Part shown: positions 26,259 to 35,060 of the stretch, one piece after another | Position numbering within the stretch: position 1 is the stretch's first letter | Layout of the letters: every line of letters starts with the position of its first letter | Assembly: GCA_012837685.1 (NCBI GenBank) | Contig: DUQS01000034.1 | Span: 1 to 36,160 of the forward strand | Reading direction: 5' to 3' | From: Bacteroidales bacterium | GTDB lineage: Bacteria > Bacteroidota > Bacteroidia > Bacteroidales > Paludibacteraceae | Length of the DNA stretch: 36,160 nt | Translations under genes and position numbers: made by a program | Notes under the pieces: generated by a model | The model's input: only the letters and a program-made list of their open reading frames with translations | What the model was told of the DNA's origin: nothing | Databases searched by the model: none

Positions 26259-27335
26259 TTATCCAAGTATTTGTTTTTCAAAATCTTGCATACATTTTAC
26301 AAGTGCCTCGATACTTTCTATCGGACAAGCATTGTAGATAGAAGCACGGAATCCGCCCACCGAACGGTGTCCTTTAATTCCCACCATGCCATGCGATTTA
26401 GCATAATTCAAAAATGCCTCCTCGTGGTCTTCGTAACCTTCTTTCATTACAAAGCAAACATTCATGATAGAACGGTCTTCTTTGGCAGCCGTACCTACAA
26501 ATAATCTGTTTCTATCTATCTCATTGTAAAGCAATTCTGCCTTTCTTAAATTCACTTTATGAATAGCTTCTACTCCACCGTTTTTCTTCAGCCATCTCAA
26601 TGTTTGCACCATGATGTAGATAGAGAACACGGGGGGAGTATTAAACATAGAATCGTCTTTTATATGTACAGAGTAGTCCATCATAGTTGGAATATAGTGG
26701 GATACTTTACCCAAAATATCCTCACGAACGATAGCAAACGCAACGCCCGCAGGTCCTACGTTCTTTTGTGCACCACCGTAGATAATACCGTATTTTGAAA
26801 CATCTATCGGACGACTCATAATATCGGACGACATATCGGCAACCAACGTTATAGGCGATTCGATATCGTGTTTAATTTCAGTACCATATATGGTATTGTT
26901 AGTGGTTATGTGGAAATAATCGGCATCCGTAGGAATGGTATAATTCTTAGGAATGTAGTTGTAAACCGTATCAGCTGAAGAGGCTACCACTTCCACTTCG
27001 CCAAAACCTTTTGCTTCTTTAATAGCTTTTTTTGCCCAAACACCGGTTTCCAAATAAGCTGCTTTTTTGTTCAGCAAATTGTAGGGAACCATCAAGAACT
27101 GCATACTTGCGCCACCGCCCAAGAACAGTACTTTATAACCATCGGGAATATGCAAAAGCTCTTTCCATAAACTTTCACACTCTTCCATAATGCCTTCCCA
27201 CTCTTTCGAACGATGCGAAACCTCAATAACAGACATTCCCGTTCCTTTAAAATCTTTTAAAGCAGCGATTCCCGCCTCGATTGCTTCGTCGGGCAAGACA
27301 CAAGGCCCTGCATTAAAATTATGTACTTTTTTCAT
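26259..27335 (-). CDS. serC: Phosphoserine aminotransferase
   Basis: The 358-residue enzyme begins with the family motif [12 protein letters not shown] and has the phosphate loop GGGASMQF (about 73-80). The PLP lysine is K191 in [12 protein letters not shown]. It converts 3-phosphohydroxypyruvate to phosphoserine in serine synthesis, and may serve in pyridoxine synthesis. Length equals the family norm. No serA is adjacent; in many Bacteroidetes serA follows serC, and here rlmD is next after a terminator. It starts 53 bases after thrS; the spacer has no clear promoter, so transcription from thrS is likely. Confidence 0.96.
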   Translation of the reverse strand: MKKVHNFNAGPCVLPDEAIEAGIAALKDFKGTGMSVIEVSHRSKEWEGIMEECESLWKELLHIPDGYKVLFLGGGASMQFLMVPYNLLNKKAAYLETGVWAKKAIKEAKGFGEVEVVASSADTVYNYIPKNYTIPTDADYFHITTNNTIYGTEIKHDIESPITLVADMSSDIMSRPIDVSKYGIIYGGAQKNVGPAGVAFAIVREDILGKVSHYIPTMMDYSVHIKDDSMFNTPPVFSIYIMVQTLRWLKKNGGVEAIHKVNLRKAELLYNEIDRNRLFVGTAAKEDRSIMNVCFVMKEGYEDHEEAFLNYAKSHGMVGIKGHRSVGGFRASIYNACPIESIEALVKCMQDFEKQILG

Positions 27336-27388
27336 AAATTATTATTTATAATTAAAAATAAACCAACCATTTAACATTCTAATTTTAA

Positions 27389-29332
27389 TTAATATGCCTC
27401 CATAGACGCAGCCACTTCATCATTGACTAATTTAGCAAATTCGTCCACACGCATACAGCCTTTGTCGCCTTCGCCTTGTTTACGTACCGATACGGTTCCT
27501 TCTGCCATCTCTTTTTCGCCGACAATCAACAGATACGGAATGCGTTTCAACTCGTTGTCGCGTATTTTGCGACCAATTTTTTCGTTGCGGTCATCAACAA
27601 TGGTGCGCACATCTTGTAATTCTAATTTTTGCGCCACTTCATGGGCATAATCGTTGAATTTTTCACTGATGGAAAGCACTACCGCTTGAGTTGGTGTAAG
27701 CCACAGCGGAAATTTGCCGCCCGTGTGTTCAATCAACACAGCCACAAAGCGTTCCATAGAGCCAAAAGGCGCGCGGTGAATCATTACCGGACGGTGCTTT
27801 TGGTTGTCTTCGCCCATATATTCCAAATTGAAACGTTCGGGCAAATTGTAATCTACCTGTATAGTTCCCAACTGCCAACGGCGACCAATGGCATCCTTCA
27901 CCATAAAGTCAAGTTTAGGACCATAGAAAGCTGCTTCGCCATATTCCACTTTCGCCGAAAGTCCTTTTTCGTTGCAGGCTTCCACTATGGCTTGTTCGGC
28001 TTTTTCCCAAAATTCGTCGCTGCCGACATATTTTTCGTGGTCGTTGGGGTCACGCAGTGAAATTTGTGCCTCAAAATTCTCAAAGTTCAACGCTTTGAAA
28101 ATAATTTGGATAATATCCATAACTTTCACAAATTCCTCTTTTACTTGGTCGGGACGGCAGAAAATATGAGCGTCGTCCTGCGTAAAACTCCTAACGCGCG
28201 TCAATCCGTGAAGTTCGCCACTTTGTTCGTAACGGTAAACCGTACCAAATTCGGCATAGCGCAACGGAAGGTCTTTGTACGAACGCGGGGAATTTTTGTA
28301 AATCATACAGTGATGCGGGCAATTCATCGGTTTGAGCAAATAAATTTCGCCCTCTTCAGGAGTTGTAATCGGCTGAAAACTGTCTTTGCCATAGTGGTCC
28401 CAGTGACCGGATGTTACATACAATTCTTTATTACCGATGTGCGGTGTCATCACTTGCACATAGCCGAAACGTTTTTGTATTTGCTTCAAAAAGTCCTCCA
28501 ATCGCAAGCGCAACGCCGTGCCTTTCGGCAACCACATGGGAAGTCCTTTGCCCACCATTTCGGAGAACATGAACAATTCCATTTCCTTGCCCAATTTCCG
28601 ATGGTCGCGTTTTTTCGCCTCTTCGAGCAACGCCAAATGGTCATCGAGCATTTTCTTTTTGGGGAACGTAATGCCGTAGATACGCGTCAGTTGTTTGCGT
28701 TTTTCATCACCACGCCAATAAGCTCCGGCAACACTTAGCAGTTTTATCGCCTTAATCTCGCTCGTATCAACCATATGAGGTCCACGACAAAGGTCGGTGA
28801 AAGCTCCTTGCGTATAGGTAGTTATGGTTCCATCTTCCAATTCGTTTATCAGCTCAACCTTGTAAGTTTGGTCAGTTTCAGCGAAAAATTTCAACGCATC
28901 GGCTTTGCTTATCTCTTTACGGACAACAGCCTCTTTCTTGGCAACCAATTCCGCCATCCGTTTTTCGATAGCCGGTAGGTCGCCGTCTTTAATAACAGTG
29001 CCGTCAGCAGGCTCAACATCGTAATAAAAACCGTTTTCAATAGCAGGTCCAATGCCAAATTTAATGCCGGGATACAATTCTTGCAATGCTTCAGCCATCA
29101 GGTGAGCGGAAGTGTGCCAGAAGGCGTGTTTGCCTTCTTCATCATCCCATTTATGAAATTTAAGTGTACAATCGGACTTTAACGGGCTATTGAGGTCACA
29201 AAGTTCACCATTGACACTTACAGTGAGCGTATCGGCTGCCAAACGGGGGGAAATAGATTCGGCTACTTGGTAGGCAGTAGTACCTTTAGCGTATTCGCGT
29301 ACAGAGCCGTCCGGAAATGTTATTTTTATCAT
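27389..29332 (-). CDS. thrS: Threonine--tRNA ligase
   Basis: From the ATG at 29332 the protein has 647 residues. It has the N-terminal TGS domain ([13 protein letters not shown]), the editing domain ([11 protein letters not shown] and [11 protein letters not shown]), the class II catalytic core with the zinc-binding cysteine in [10 protein letters not shown], motif 2 region [12 protein letters not shown] and motif 3 [11 protein letters not shown], and the anticodon-binding domain ([11 protein letters not shown] to the end). It charges tRNA-Thr and edits Ser-tRNA-Thr. A TTG at 29353 would add seven residues, but the ATG gives the standard TGS start. In many bacteria, including Bacteroides, infC-rpmI-rplT follow thrS; here serC follows. 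Confidence 0.96.
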   Translation of the reverse strand: MIKITFPDGSVREYAKGTTAYQVAESISPRLAADTLTVSVNGELCDLNSPLKSDCTLKFHKWDDEEGKHAFWHTSAHLMAEALQELYPGIKFGIGPAIENGFYYDVEPADGTVIKDGDLPAIEKRMAELVAKKEAVVRKEISKADALKFFAETDQTYKVELINELEDGTITTYTQGAFTDLCRGPHMVDTSEIKAIKLLSVAGAYWRGDEKRKQLTRIYGITFPKKKMLDDHLALLEEAKKRDHRKLGKEMELFMFSEMVGKGLPMWLPKGTALRLRLEDFLKQIQKRFGYVQVMTPHIGNKELYVTSGHWDHYGKDSFQPITTPEEGEIYLLKPMNCPHHCMIYKNSPRSYKDLPLRYAEFGTVYRYEQSGELHGLTRVRSFTQDDAHIFCRPDQVKEEFVKVMDIIQIIFKALNFENFEAQISLRDPNDHEKYVGSDEFWEKAEQAIVEACNEKGLSAKVEYGEAAFYGPKLDFMVKDAIGRRWQLGTIQVDYNLPERFNLEYMGEDNQKHRPVMIHRAPFGSMERFVAVLIEHTGGKFPLWLTPTQAVVLSISEKFNDYAHEVAQKLELQDVRTIVDDRNEKIGRKIRDNELKRIPYLLIVGEKEMAEGTVSVRKQGEGDKGCMRVDEFAKLVNDEVAASMEAY

Positions 29333-29393
29333 GATTCTAACAAGTTTTATCAATCAAAAATAAGGGGATACTCCTTGTTTCAATTTGAAGCTA

Positions 29394-29401
29394 CAAAGGT
29401 A
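29394..29401 (-). promoter_or_regulatory. -7 promoter element for thrS
   Basis: Minus strand TACCTTTG fits TAnnTTTG and would leave a leader of about 55 bases. A second candidate, TATTTTTG at 29355-29362 with TTG at 29381-29383 (18-base spacer), lies closer to the start. Which is used cannot be told. Confidence 0.45.
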
Positions 29402-29525
29402 ATCATTTTTTTGCGAAAAAAGCGTAATGTAAAAAAAACATTTATTGCTTTTTTTCATTACATTCCTAACAATTACTAAAACAGAAGTTTACTTTTCATA
29501 TTTCCTTACATTTTTTGTGTTGTTA

Positions 29526-29556
29526 TTTGCCATACGGAAATTAATTTGTACATTTG
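29526..29556 (+). promoter_or_regulatory. Bacteroidetes-type promoter for rnpB
   Basis: TTTG at 29526-29529, a 19-base spacer and TACATTTG at 29549-29556 match the consensus perfectly. Transcription would begin at about 29562, just before the P1 stem of RNase P RNA. Confidence 0.8.
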
Positions 29557-29561
29557 CGCAT

Positions 29562-29926
29562 AAAAGTAGGACGGTTTGCCGCTGCATAGTTTTCTATGAA
29601 GAGGAAAGTCCGGGCAACAGAGAGCACCATTCTTCCTAACGGGAAGTGGGCTGTGAAGTTCAAGTAGCGTAACAGAAAATAACCGCCTTGATTCGTCGAG
29701 GTAAGGGTGAAAAGGCAGGGTAAGAGCCTACCGTGGTCGTGGCAACACAACCAGCCGTACGCCTAATGGGTTGAAAGATCATGTATATCAGCGCTATAGG
29801 GCTGCTCGTCCGATGCTGAGGGGTAGATCGATAAAAGCTAATGGCGACATTGGTTTTAGATAAATGGCAAACATTCCGCCTGTCGGAATACAGAACCCGG
29901 CTTATAGTCCTACTTCTTATTTTTTG
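29562..29926 (+). ncRNA. rnpB: RNase P RNA (bacterial type A-like)
   Basis: The catalytic RNA of RNase P matures the 5' ends of tRNAs. The conserved P4 5' strand GAGGAAAGTCCGGGC is at 29601-29615 and the 3' partner region ACAGAACCCGGCTTA at 29890-29904. The ends pair in a 9-bp P1 stem: AAGTAGGAC (29564-29572) with GTCCTACTT (29907-29915). A T-rich tract follows P1 (29917-29926), so P1 plus the T-run may also end transcription. Length of about 360 bases is normal. Exact ends are estimated from P1 and the promoter. It lies divergent from thrS. Confidence 0.95.
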
Positions 29927-29944
29927 ATTTTATCAAATACGACA

Positions 29945-31291
29945 ATGAAGAATAAAAAAGCGACATCATCGTTTGGCGAACGGATAAAAAGAATTTACCG
30001 CTTTTTAATCGTTGATATTTGGCACATTACGGAAACGGAAATGTCAAAAACCAGTCGTTTTTTAGTCCGTTTGTTAAAAAAACTTATTCTTTCGGGAAGC
30101 GGTTTCTTCGACCACAGTCTCTCCGCCAAAGCCGCTTCGCTCACCTACTACACGCTAATGGCAATAGTTCCCATTTTTGCCTTGGTCATTGCTATTGGTC
30201 GCGGATTTGGTTTTCAGCACATTATAGAAAATTGGGCGACTAATTTTTTCTCATCGCAAAAGGAACTGATACCTTACATCATACAATTTGTAAATAATTA
30301 TTTGGAACAAGCGCAAGGCGGTCTGTTTTTAGGTATCGGCGTAGCAGTACTATTGTGGTCGGTAATGAGTGCTTTTCGCCAGATAGAGAAAAACTTCAAC
30401 AGTATTTGGGACGTAAAAAAGTCGCGCTCCCTACTGAACCAGTTTACCACCTATTTTTCAATTATGTTCATTACCCCTGTTCTCATTGTTCTTTCTAACA
30501 GCATCTCTATTTTTTTTAACAACCAATTGCGCGCAATGGGCATTGCGGAACATTTTTCGTTTCTCTACACATTTGTCATGCGTATTACACCTTACATTAT
30601 ATATTGGACGCTGTTCACATTTTTGTTCATTGCCATACCCAATACAAAAGTAAAATTTAAACACGCACTATTCGCCGGTATCGTTGTTGGAACATTGTTT
30701 CAAATTTTCCAATGGCTTTACATCAACGGTCAGATGAATTTGTCAAAATACAATGCAGTGTACGGTAGTTTTGCCGCTATTCCATTGTTACTATTTTGGT
30801 TGCAAATATCTTGGTTGATAGTTCTTTACGGAGCAGAACTCACTTTTGCAAGCCAAAATATAGACAACTACAATTTTGCAAAAGAAACAGCACAAATCAG
30901 TCCCCGTTACCGCGATTACGCCGCTATTATCATTATGCGTTCCATAATTTTGAAATTCAAAGACGGCGAACCGCCAATGAATTCTTTGGAAATAGCTAAA
31001 AAAAGCCACACACCCATACGATTGACCAATCAACTTTTAAATATGCTGGTTGAAATAAATTTATTAACGGAAAACTACACGCCCAACCAATCGGACAAAA
31101 CCTATCAGCCCGCTATGGATATTAACGCAATTACAGTACAATTGCTACTGGACAGGATAGAACAAAACGGTTCCGAGAATTTTAAGATTGAAGAAAACTC
31201 TAAAAAATTTGAATCAATTTGGAAGAAGCTGAAAACATGGAAACAAAATAATAACAAAACCTGTTCATCTGTATTAATTAAGGATTTATAA
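29945..31291 (+). CDS. YihY/BrkB-family inner-membrane protein with C-terminal extension
   Basis: From the ATG at 29945 the protein has 448 residues. A longer frame begins at 29864, but those 27 codons lie inside rnpB, so they are not real. The core has about six membrane segments between roughly residues 70 and 300, with the family pattern KAASLTYYTLMAIVPIFAL and VLLWSVMSAFRQIEKNFN. The last 120 or so residues are soluble and look like a winged-helix fold (SLEIAKKSHTPIRLTNQLLNML then EINLLTE). YihY proteins were once called RNase BN, which was an error; their function is unknown, with envelope or transport roles suggested. The NamZ gene starts 19 bases on. Confidence 0.88.
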   Translation: MKNKKATSSFGERIKRIYRFLIVDIWHITETEMSKTSRFLVRLLKKLILSGSGFFDHSLSAKAASLTYYTLMAIVPIFALVIAIGRGFGFQHIIENWATNFFSSQKELIPYIIQFVNNYLEQAQGGLFLGIGVAVLLWSVMSAFRQIEKNFNSIWDVKKSRSLLNQFTTYFSIMFITPVLIVLSNSISIFFNNQLRAMGIAEHFSFLYTFVMRITPYIIYWTLFTFLFIAIPNTKVKFKHALFAGIVVGTLFQIFQWLYINGQMNLSKYNAVYGSFAAIPLLLFWLQISWLIVLYGAELTFASQNIDNYNFAKETAQISPRYRDYAAIIIMRSIILKFKDGEPPMNSLEIAKKSHTPIRLTNQLLNMLVEINLLTENYTPNQSDKTYQPAMDINAITVQLLLDRIEQNGSENFKIEENSKKFESIWKKLKTWKQNNNKTCSSVLIKDL

Positions 31292-31310
31292 TAAACAAAA
31301 AAATTAAGCT

Positions 31311-32489
31311 ATGCGAAAAACACTCATTATCAGCTTAATATGTCTTGCTACCCTACCCGTGCATGCCAACGGAGTTATTGTAGGTGCTGAGCAAATTGCC
31401 GCCTACCTTCCTGTTATTAAAGGAAAAAAGATTGGCATTGTGGCTAATCAATCGAGCATGGTAAAAGATATACATTTGGTCGATTTTTTGGTAGCCATCA
31501 ACACACGCATCGACTGCATTTTTGCAGTTGAACACGGTTTTAGAGGCACTGCCGATGCCGGAGAACACATTTCCAGCTACACCGACAAAACCACAGGAAT
31601 ACCCGTGCGTTCACTTTATGATGGCGGCATAGGAAAGCCTTCGCCCGAAGTTATGGCTGAACTGGACGTGGTTATATTTGATTTACAGGACGTTGGACTG
31701 CGCTACTATACCTATCTGACCAATTTAGCTAAATTGATGGAAGCTTGCGCCGACAGCGAAACGCTACTACTCATTCTCGACCGTCCCAATCCCAACGGAC
31801 ACTATGTGGATGGTCCTATTTTAGACATGAAATATAAATCGGGAGTCGGCTATTTGCCCATTCCCATTGTACACGGCATGACTTTGGGCGAAATGGCACT
31901 AATGATTAACGGCGAAAAATGGCTGCCAGACGGAAAACAGTGCAACCTGCGCATTATTACTTGCAGAAATTACACTCACCAAACGCTCTATACGCTGCCA
32001 ATACCACCGTCGCCCAACCTGCCAAATATGCGCTCTATTTACCTCTATCCGTCACTTTGCTTTTTTGAGGCTACTCCTGTAAGTTTAGGACGCGGCACAA
32101 CTACTCCGTTTCAGGTTTATGGACATCCCAATATGATAGGCTATAATTTTTCGTTCATTCCACAATCGACAAGCGGTGCGCGTAAACCACCGCAAATGGG
32201 ATTGAGATGCTACGGACGCAACCTCACCACACAGCCAACCAACGAAGAAGTTTTCAAGCGCGGTGTGGATTTGCAATACCTAATAGATGCCTACAACAAT
32301 TTGCATATAGGCAACCACTTTTTTAATCCTTTTTTTGAAAAACTCATCGGAGTGGATTATGTACGAAAAATGATATTGAACGGTAGTTCAGCCGATGAAA
32401 TCAAAGCAATGTGGCAAGATGATGTGGAAAAATTCAAAAAACAACGTGCTCCTTATCTTTTGTACAAAGATGATGCACTTCAACAATAG
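31311..32489 (+). CDS. Exo-beta-N-acetylmuramidase NamZ family (DUF1343)
   Basis: The 392-residue protein has a signal peptide (cleavage likely near VHANG, residue 19-21) and the DUF1343 pattern: KIGIVANQSSM at about 40-50, EHGFRG at 74-79, and FDLQDVGLRYYTY at 123-135, followed by DRPNPNGHYVDGP. Characterised members (YbbC/NamZ of Bacillus and the Tannerella homologue) release MurNAc from non-reducing ends of peptidoglycan fragments. The protein should act in the periplasm. It is followed by a DUF4301 gene 27 bases downstream, so a shared cell-wall role is possible. Catalytic residues were not assigned with certainty. Confidence 0.88.
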   Translation: MRKTLIISLICLATLPVHANGVIVGAEQIAAYLPVIKGKKIGIVANQSSMVKDIHLVDFLVAINTRIDCIFAVEHGFRGTADAGEHISSYTDKTTGIPVRSLYDGGIGKPSPEVMAELDVVIFDLQDVGLRYYTYLTNLAKLMEACADSETLLLILDRPNPNGHYVDGPILDMKYKSGVGYLPIPIVHGMTLGEMALMINGEKWLPDGKQCNLRIITCRNYTHQTLYTLPIPPSPNLPNMRSIYLYPSLCFFEATPVSLGRGTTTPFQVYGHPNMIGYNFSFIPQSTSGARKPPQMGLRCYGRNLTTQPTNEEVFKRGVDLQYLIDAYNNLHIGNHFFNPFFEKLIGVDYVRKMILNGSSADEIKAMWQDDVEKFKKQRAPYLLYKDDALQQ

Positions 32490-32516
32490 ATTATTAAACC
32501 TTTAAAATATAACAAC

Positions 32517-34019
32517 ATGTTTACACCAGCAGATTTACAGCAATTAGCATCGAAAGGAATTTCGATTGCACAAGCAGAAGAGCAACTAAATTACTTCAAA
32601 CAAGGATTTCCACAGCTCGAAATCAAACAGGCAGCCAATGTCGGCAATGGTATTTCACGTCTTTCCGACGAAGAGCAAGAAAAATATATCGACCTGTGGG
32701 AGAAGTATTTAGACAGTGATAACACCATTGTAAAGTTTGTTCCGGCATCAGGAGCAGCCAGCCGTATGTTCAAAAATCTTTTTGAATTTTTAAACGGCAA
32801 TCAAGAGCTTCCGAATACCGAATTTATGCTATCGTTTTTTCACCAAATAGCAAAATTCTCTTTTTATAACGAACTCAACGATGCTTGTAAGAAAAACGAA
32901 GGAGCCAGTATAGAAAAATTGATGGCTGATAAAAATTACAAAGCGATTGTATCCAACCTGTTGGAAGAAAAAGGATTGAACTATGGAACATTGCCAAAAG
33001 GTCTTTTAAATTTCCACACTTACGTTGAAGAAGTACGGACACCATTTTTGGAACATTTGGTAGAAGGTGCGCTGTATGCCAACAACAAAAAAAACGAAGT
33101 CAATATCCATTTCACTGTGTCGGGTGAGCATAAAGAGCTGTTTAAAAAGCACTTAATGGACAATCTTTCCAGTTATACCGAAAAATTCGGCGTAAAATTC
33201 AACATCAGCTTTTCCGAACAAAAACCGTCCACCGATACTTTGGCTGTGGACAAAAACAATGTACCGTTCCGCACCGCCGAAGGCAAATTACTGTTCCGCC
33301 CGGGAGGACACGGCGCACTTATACACAATTTGAACGATATTGAGGCAGACGTTGTTTTCATTAAAAACATTGATAATGTGGTTCCCGACCGTCTCAAAAA
33401 TTCAACTATTACCTACAAAAAGATTATCGGCGGATTTTTAGTGGCTTTGCAGCAACAAACATTTGCTTACCTGAAAGAATTGGAAAATGAACAAATATCC
33501 GATTCAAAATTGATGATTATCAAGCAATTCTGCGAAGCTCGATTGAATAACATTCAGCCAAACGAGCCAAAAAATCGCAACGAATTAATCGATTATCTGA
33601 AGCAAAAACTCAACCGACCTATTCGCGTTTGCGGCATGGTGAAAAACGAAGGCGAACCCGGCGGAGGTCCTTTCCTTACGGTAAATGCCGACGGAACCAT
33701 ATCGCCCCAAATTTTGGAAAGTTCGCAGATAAAAGACCAAAACATAATGACGCAATCGACACACTTCAACCCTGTAGATTTAGTGTGCGCTATAAAAGAT
33801 TACCGCGGTAACCATTTCAATTTATTAAGCTACGTGGACAAACAGACCGGATTTATATCTTCCAAATCTTATGACGGCAAAGAGCTGAAAGCCTTGGAGT
33901 TACCGGGCTTGTGGAATGGCGCCATGAGCGATTGGAACACCGTTTTCGTAGAAGTACCGTCAGACACTTTCAACCCTGTAAAAACTGTAAATGACTTATT
34001 GAGAGAAGAACATCAATAA
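32517..34019 (+). CDS. DUF4301 family protein, possible GT-A-type nucleotidyltransferase
   Basis: The 500-residue cytoplasmic protein matches DUF4301, a Bacteroidetes family without known function. In order it shows a glycine-rich VPASGAASRM (75-84), LPKGLL with K161 followed by TPFLEHLVEGALY (175-187), FTVSGEH (199-205), FSEQKPSTDT (232-241), RPGGHGALIHNL (261-272) and KNIDN (283-287). This order resembles the UDP-sugar pyrophosphorylase family: G-rich loop, PKG lysine, MTS, F-x-Q, PdGnGg and the vDN metal site. I infer a nucleotidyltransferase fold acting on a sugar phosphate; the substrate is unknown. It follows NamZ by 27 bases and is followed by a strong terminator, so it ends the yihY-namZ unit. 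Confidence 0.8.
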   Translation: MFTPADLQQLASKGISIAQAEEQLNYFKQGFPQLEIKQAANVGNGISRLSDEEQEKYIDLWEKYLDSDNTIVKFVPASGAASRMFKNLFEFLNGNQELPNTEFMLSFFHQIAKFSFYNELNDACKKNEGASIEKLMADKNYKAIVSNLLEEKGLNYGTLPKGLLNFHTYVEEVRTPFLEHLVEGALYANNKKNEVNIHFTVSGEHKELFKKHLMDNLSSYTEKFGVKFNISFSEQKPSTDTLAVDKNNVPFRTAEGKLLFRPGGHGALIHNLNDIEADVVFIKNIDNVVPDRLKNSTITYKKIIGGFLVALQQQTFAYLKELENEQISDSKLMIIKQFCEARLNNIQPNEPKNRNELIDYLKQKLNRPIRVCGMVKNEGEPGGGPFLTVNADGTISPQILESSQIKDQNIMTQSTHFNPVDLVCAIKDYRGNHFNLLSYVDKQTGFISSKSYDGKELKALELPGLWNGAMSDWNTVFVEVPSDTFNPVKTVNDLLREEHQ

Positions 34020-34024
34020 TAGCG

Positions 34025-34054
34025 AAAGAGGCGTTTTCAGACGCCTCTTTTTTT
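34025..34054 (+). terminator. Intrinsic terminator after the DUF4301 gene
   Basis: A 10-bp perfect stem (AAAGAGGCGT at 34025-34034 with ACGCCTCTTT at 34041-34050), a six-base loop and a run of seven T. It starts 5 bases after the stop codon and ends only 11 bases before the next start codon. Confidence 0.92.
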
Positions 34055-34065
34055 AGTGATTATCA

Positions 34066-34989
34066 ATGAAAGAACGCATAAACTACTATAACATCCGACT
34101 AAAGGAACTGTTTAACGGACGCATACAAAAGCTCTCAATCAATGCCGGATGCACCTGTCCCAACCGCGATGGCAGCATCGGACGAGGCGGCTGTACCTAT
34201 TGCAATAACGAAACCTTTCGCCCTGACTATTGCCAAGCACAAAAAAACATCTCACAACAAATAATCGAAGGCATCAATTTTTTCAAGGATAAATACAGCA
34301 GTCAGCACTATTTTGCCTATTTTCAAACTTACACTAATACTTACGGCGACACCGACAAACTCATCCGAAAATATGACGAAGCGTTGGAAAATCCTATTAT
34401 AGAAGGACTGGTTATTGGCACTCGTCCCGACTGCATGAATGCCGATTTGTTCGACTATTTCAAGAAAAAAAGCAAAAGCCGCTACATTATGATTGAATAC
34501 GGCATTGAATCGACACACAACGCAACTTTAGATTTCATACATAGAGGACACAGCTACGAAACAGCAAAAGAAACCATTTTCAAAACAGCAGAAAACGGTA
34601 TACACGTTGGCGCACACCTTATTTTAGGATTGCCTTTCGAATCGCATGAAATGATGATGGAAAGTGCGAAAGAGATAGCGCATCTACCGCTGGATATGGT
34701 AAAACTGCACCAACTACAAATAGTAAAAGGCACACAAATGGCAGAACAATACGCCCAACATCCCGAATGGTTTTCACTGTTCACACTCGACGAATACATT
34801 AATTTAGTTATTGATTTTATAGAATATTTGCCACCAACCATCGCTATCGGACGTTTTGTATCACAATCGCCGAAAAACTTGCTGATTGCACCCGATTGGG
34901 GCATAAAAAATTACGAATTCAACGAAAAAATCAATAAACGTATTAAAAATAGAGAGACTTATCAAGGACGTTTTTCGCAAATTCCATAA
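34066..34989 (+). CDS. Radical SAM protein, YhcC/TIGR01212 family
   Basis: The 307-residue protein carries the radical SAM cysteines C31-x11-C43-x2-C46 in the YhcC form (TCPNRDGSIGRGGCTYC). Further family segments are YFQTYTNTY, IGTRPDC, EYGIESTHNATL and GAHLILGLP. It should bind a 4Fe-4S cluster and cleave S-adenosylmethionine; the substrate is not established. The family is related to the Elp3/MiaB-like radical SAM fold. Its start is 11 bases after a terminator, so it has no room for a normal separate promoter and leader. It may rely on read-through or on a promoter within the terminator region. Confidence 0.9.
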   Translation: MKERINYYNIRLKELFNGRIQKLSINAGCTCPNRDGSIGRGGCTYCNNETFRPDYCQAQKNISQQIIEGINFFKDKYSSQHYFAYFQTYTNTYGDTDKLIRKYDEALENPIIEGLVIGTRPDCMNADLFDYFKKKSKSRYIMIEYGIESTHNATLDFIHRGHSYETAKETIFKTAENGIHVGAHLILGLPFESHEMMMESAKEIAHLPLDMVKLHQLQIVKGTQMAEQYAQHPEWFSLFTLDEYINLVIDFIEYLPPTIAIGRFVSQSPKNLLIAPDWGIKNYEFNEKINKRIKNRETYQGRFSQIP

Positions 34990-35029
34990 AAAACAGGTCA
35001 ATTATCCCACTTATCCCATTTTTTTTAAC

Positions 35030-35037
35030 TATATTTG
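35030..35037 (+). promoter_or_regulatory. -7 promoter element for udk
   Basis: TATATTTG matches TAnnTTTG, 24 bases before the udk start codon. The -33 region at the expected distance has no TTTG. Confidence 0.45.
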
Positions 35038-35060
35038 CCAAATTATAAAAACAAATTTTT

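Noticed and set aside
28064-28738. 224-codon open frame on the plus strand
   Set aside because: It lies wholly antisense to thrS, has no recognisable domain or start context, and its composition is that of a reverse-strand shadow.
29541-29750. 69-codon open frame on the minus strand
   Set aside because: It falls across the rnpB promoter and RNase P RNA, so it is a chance frame.
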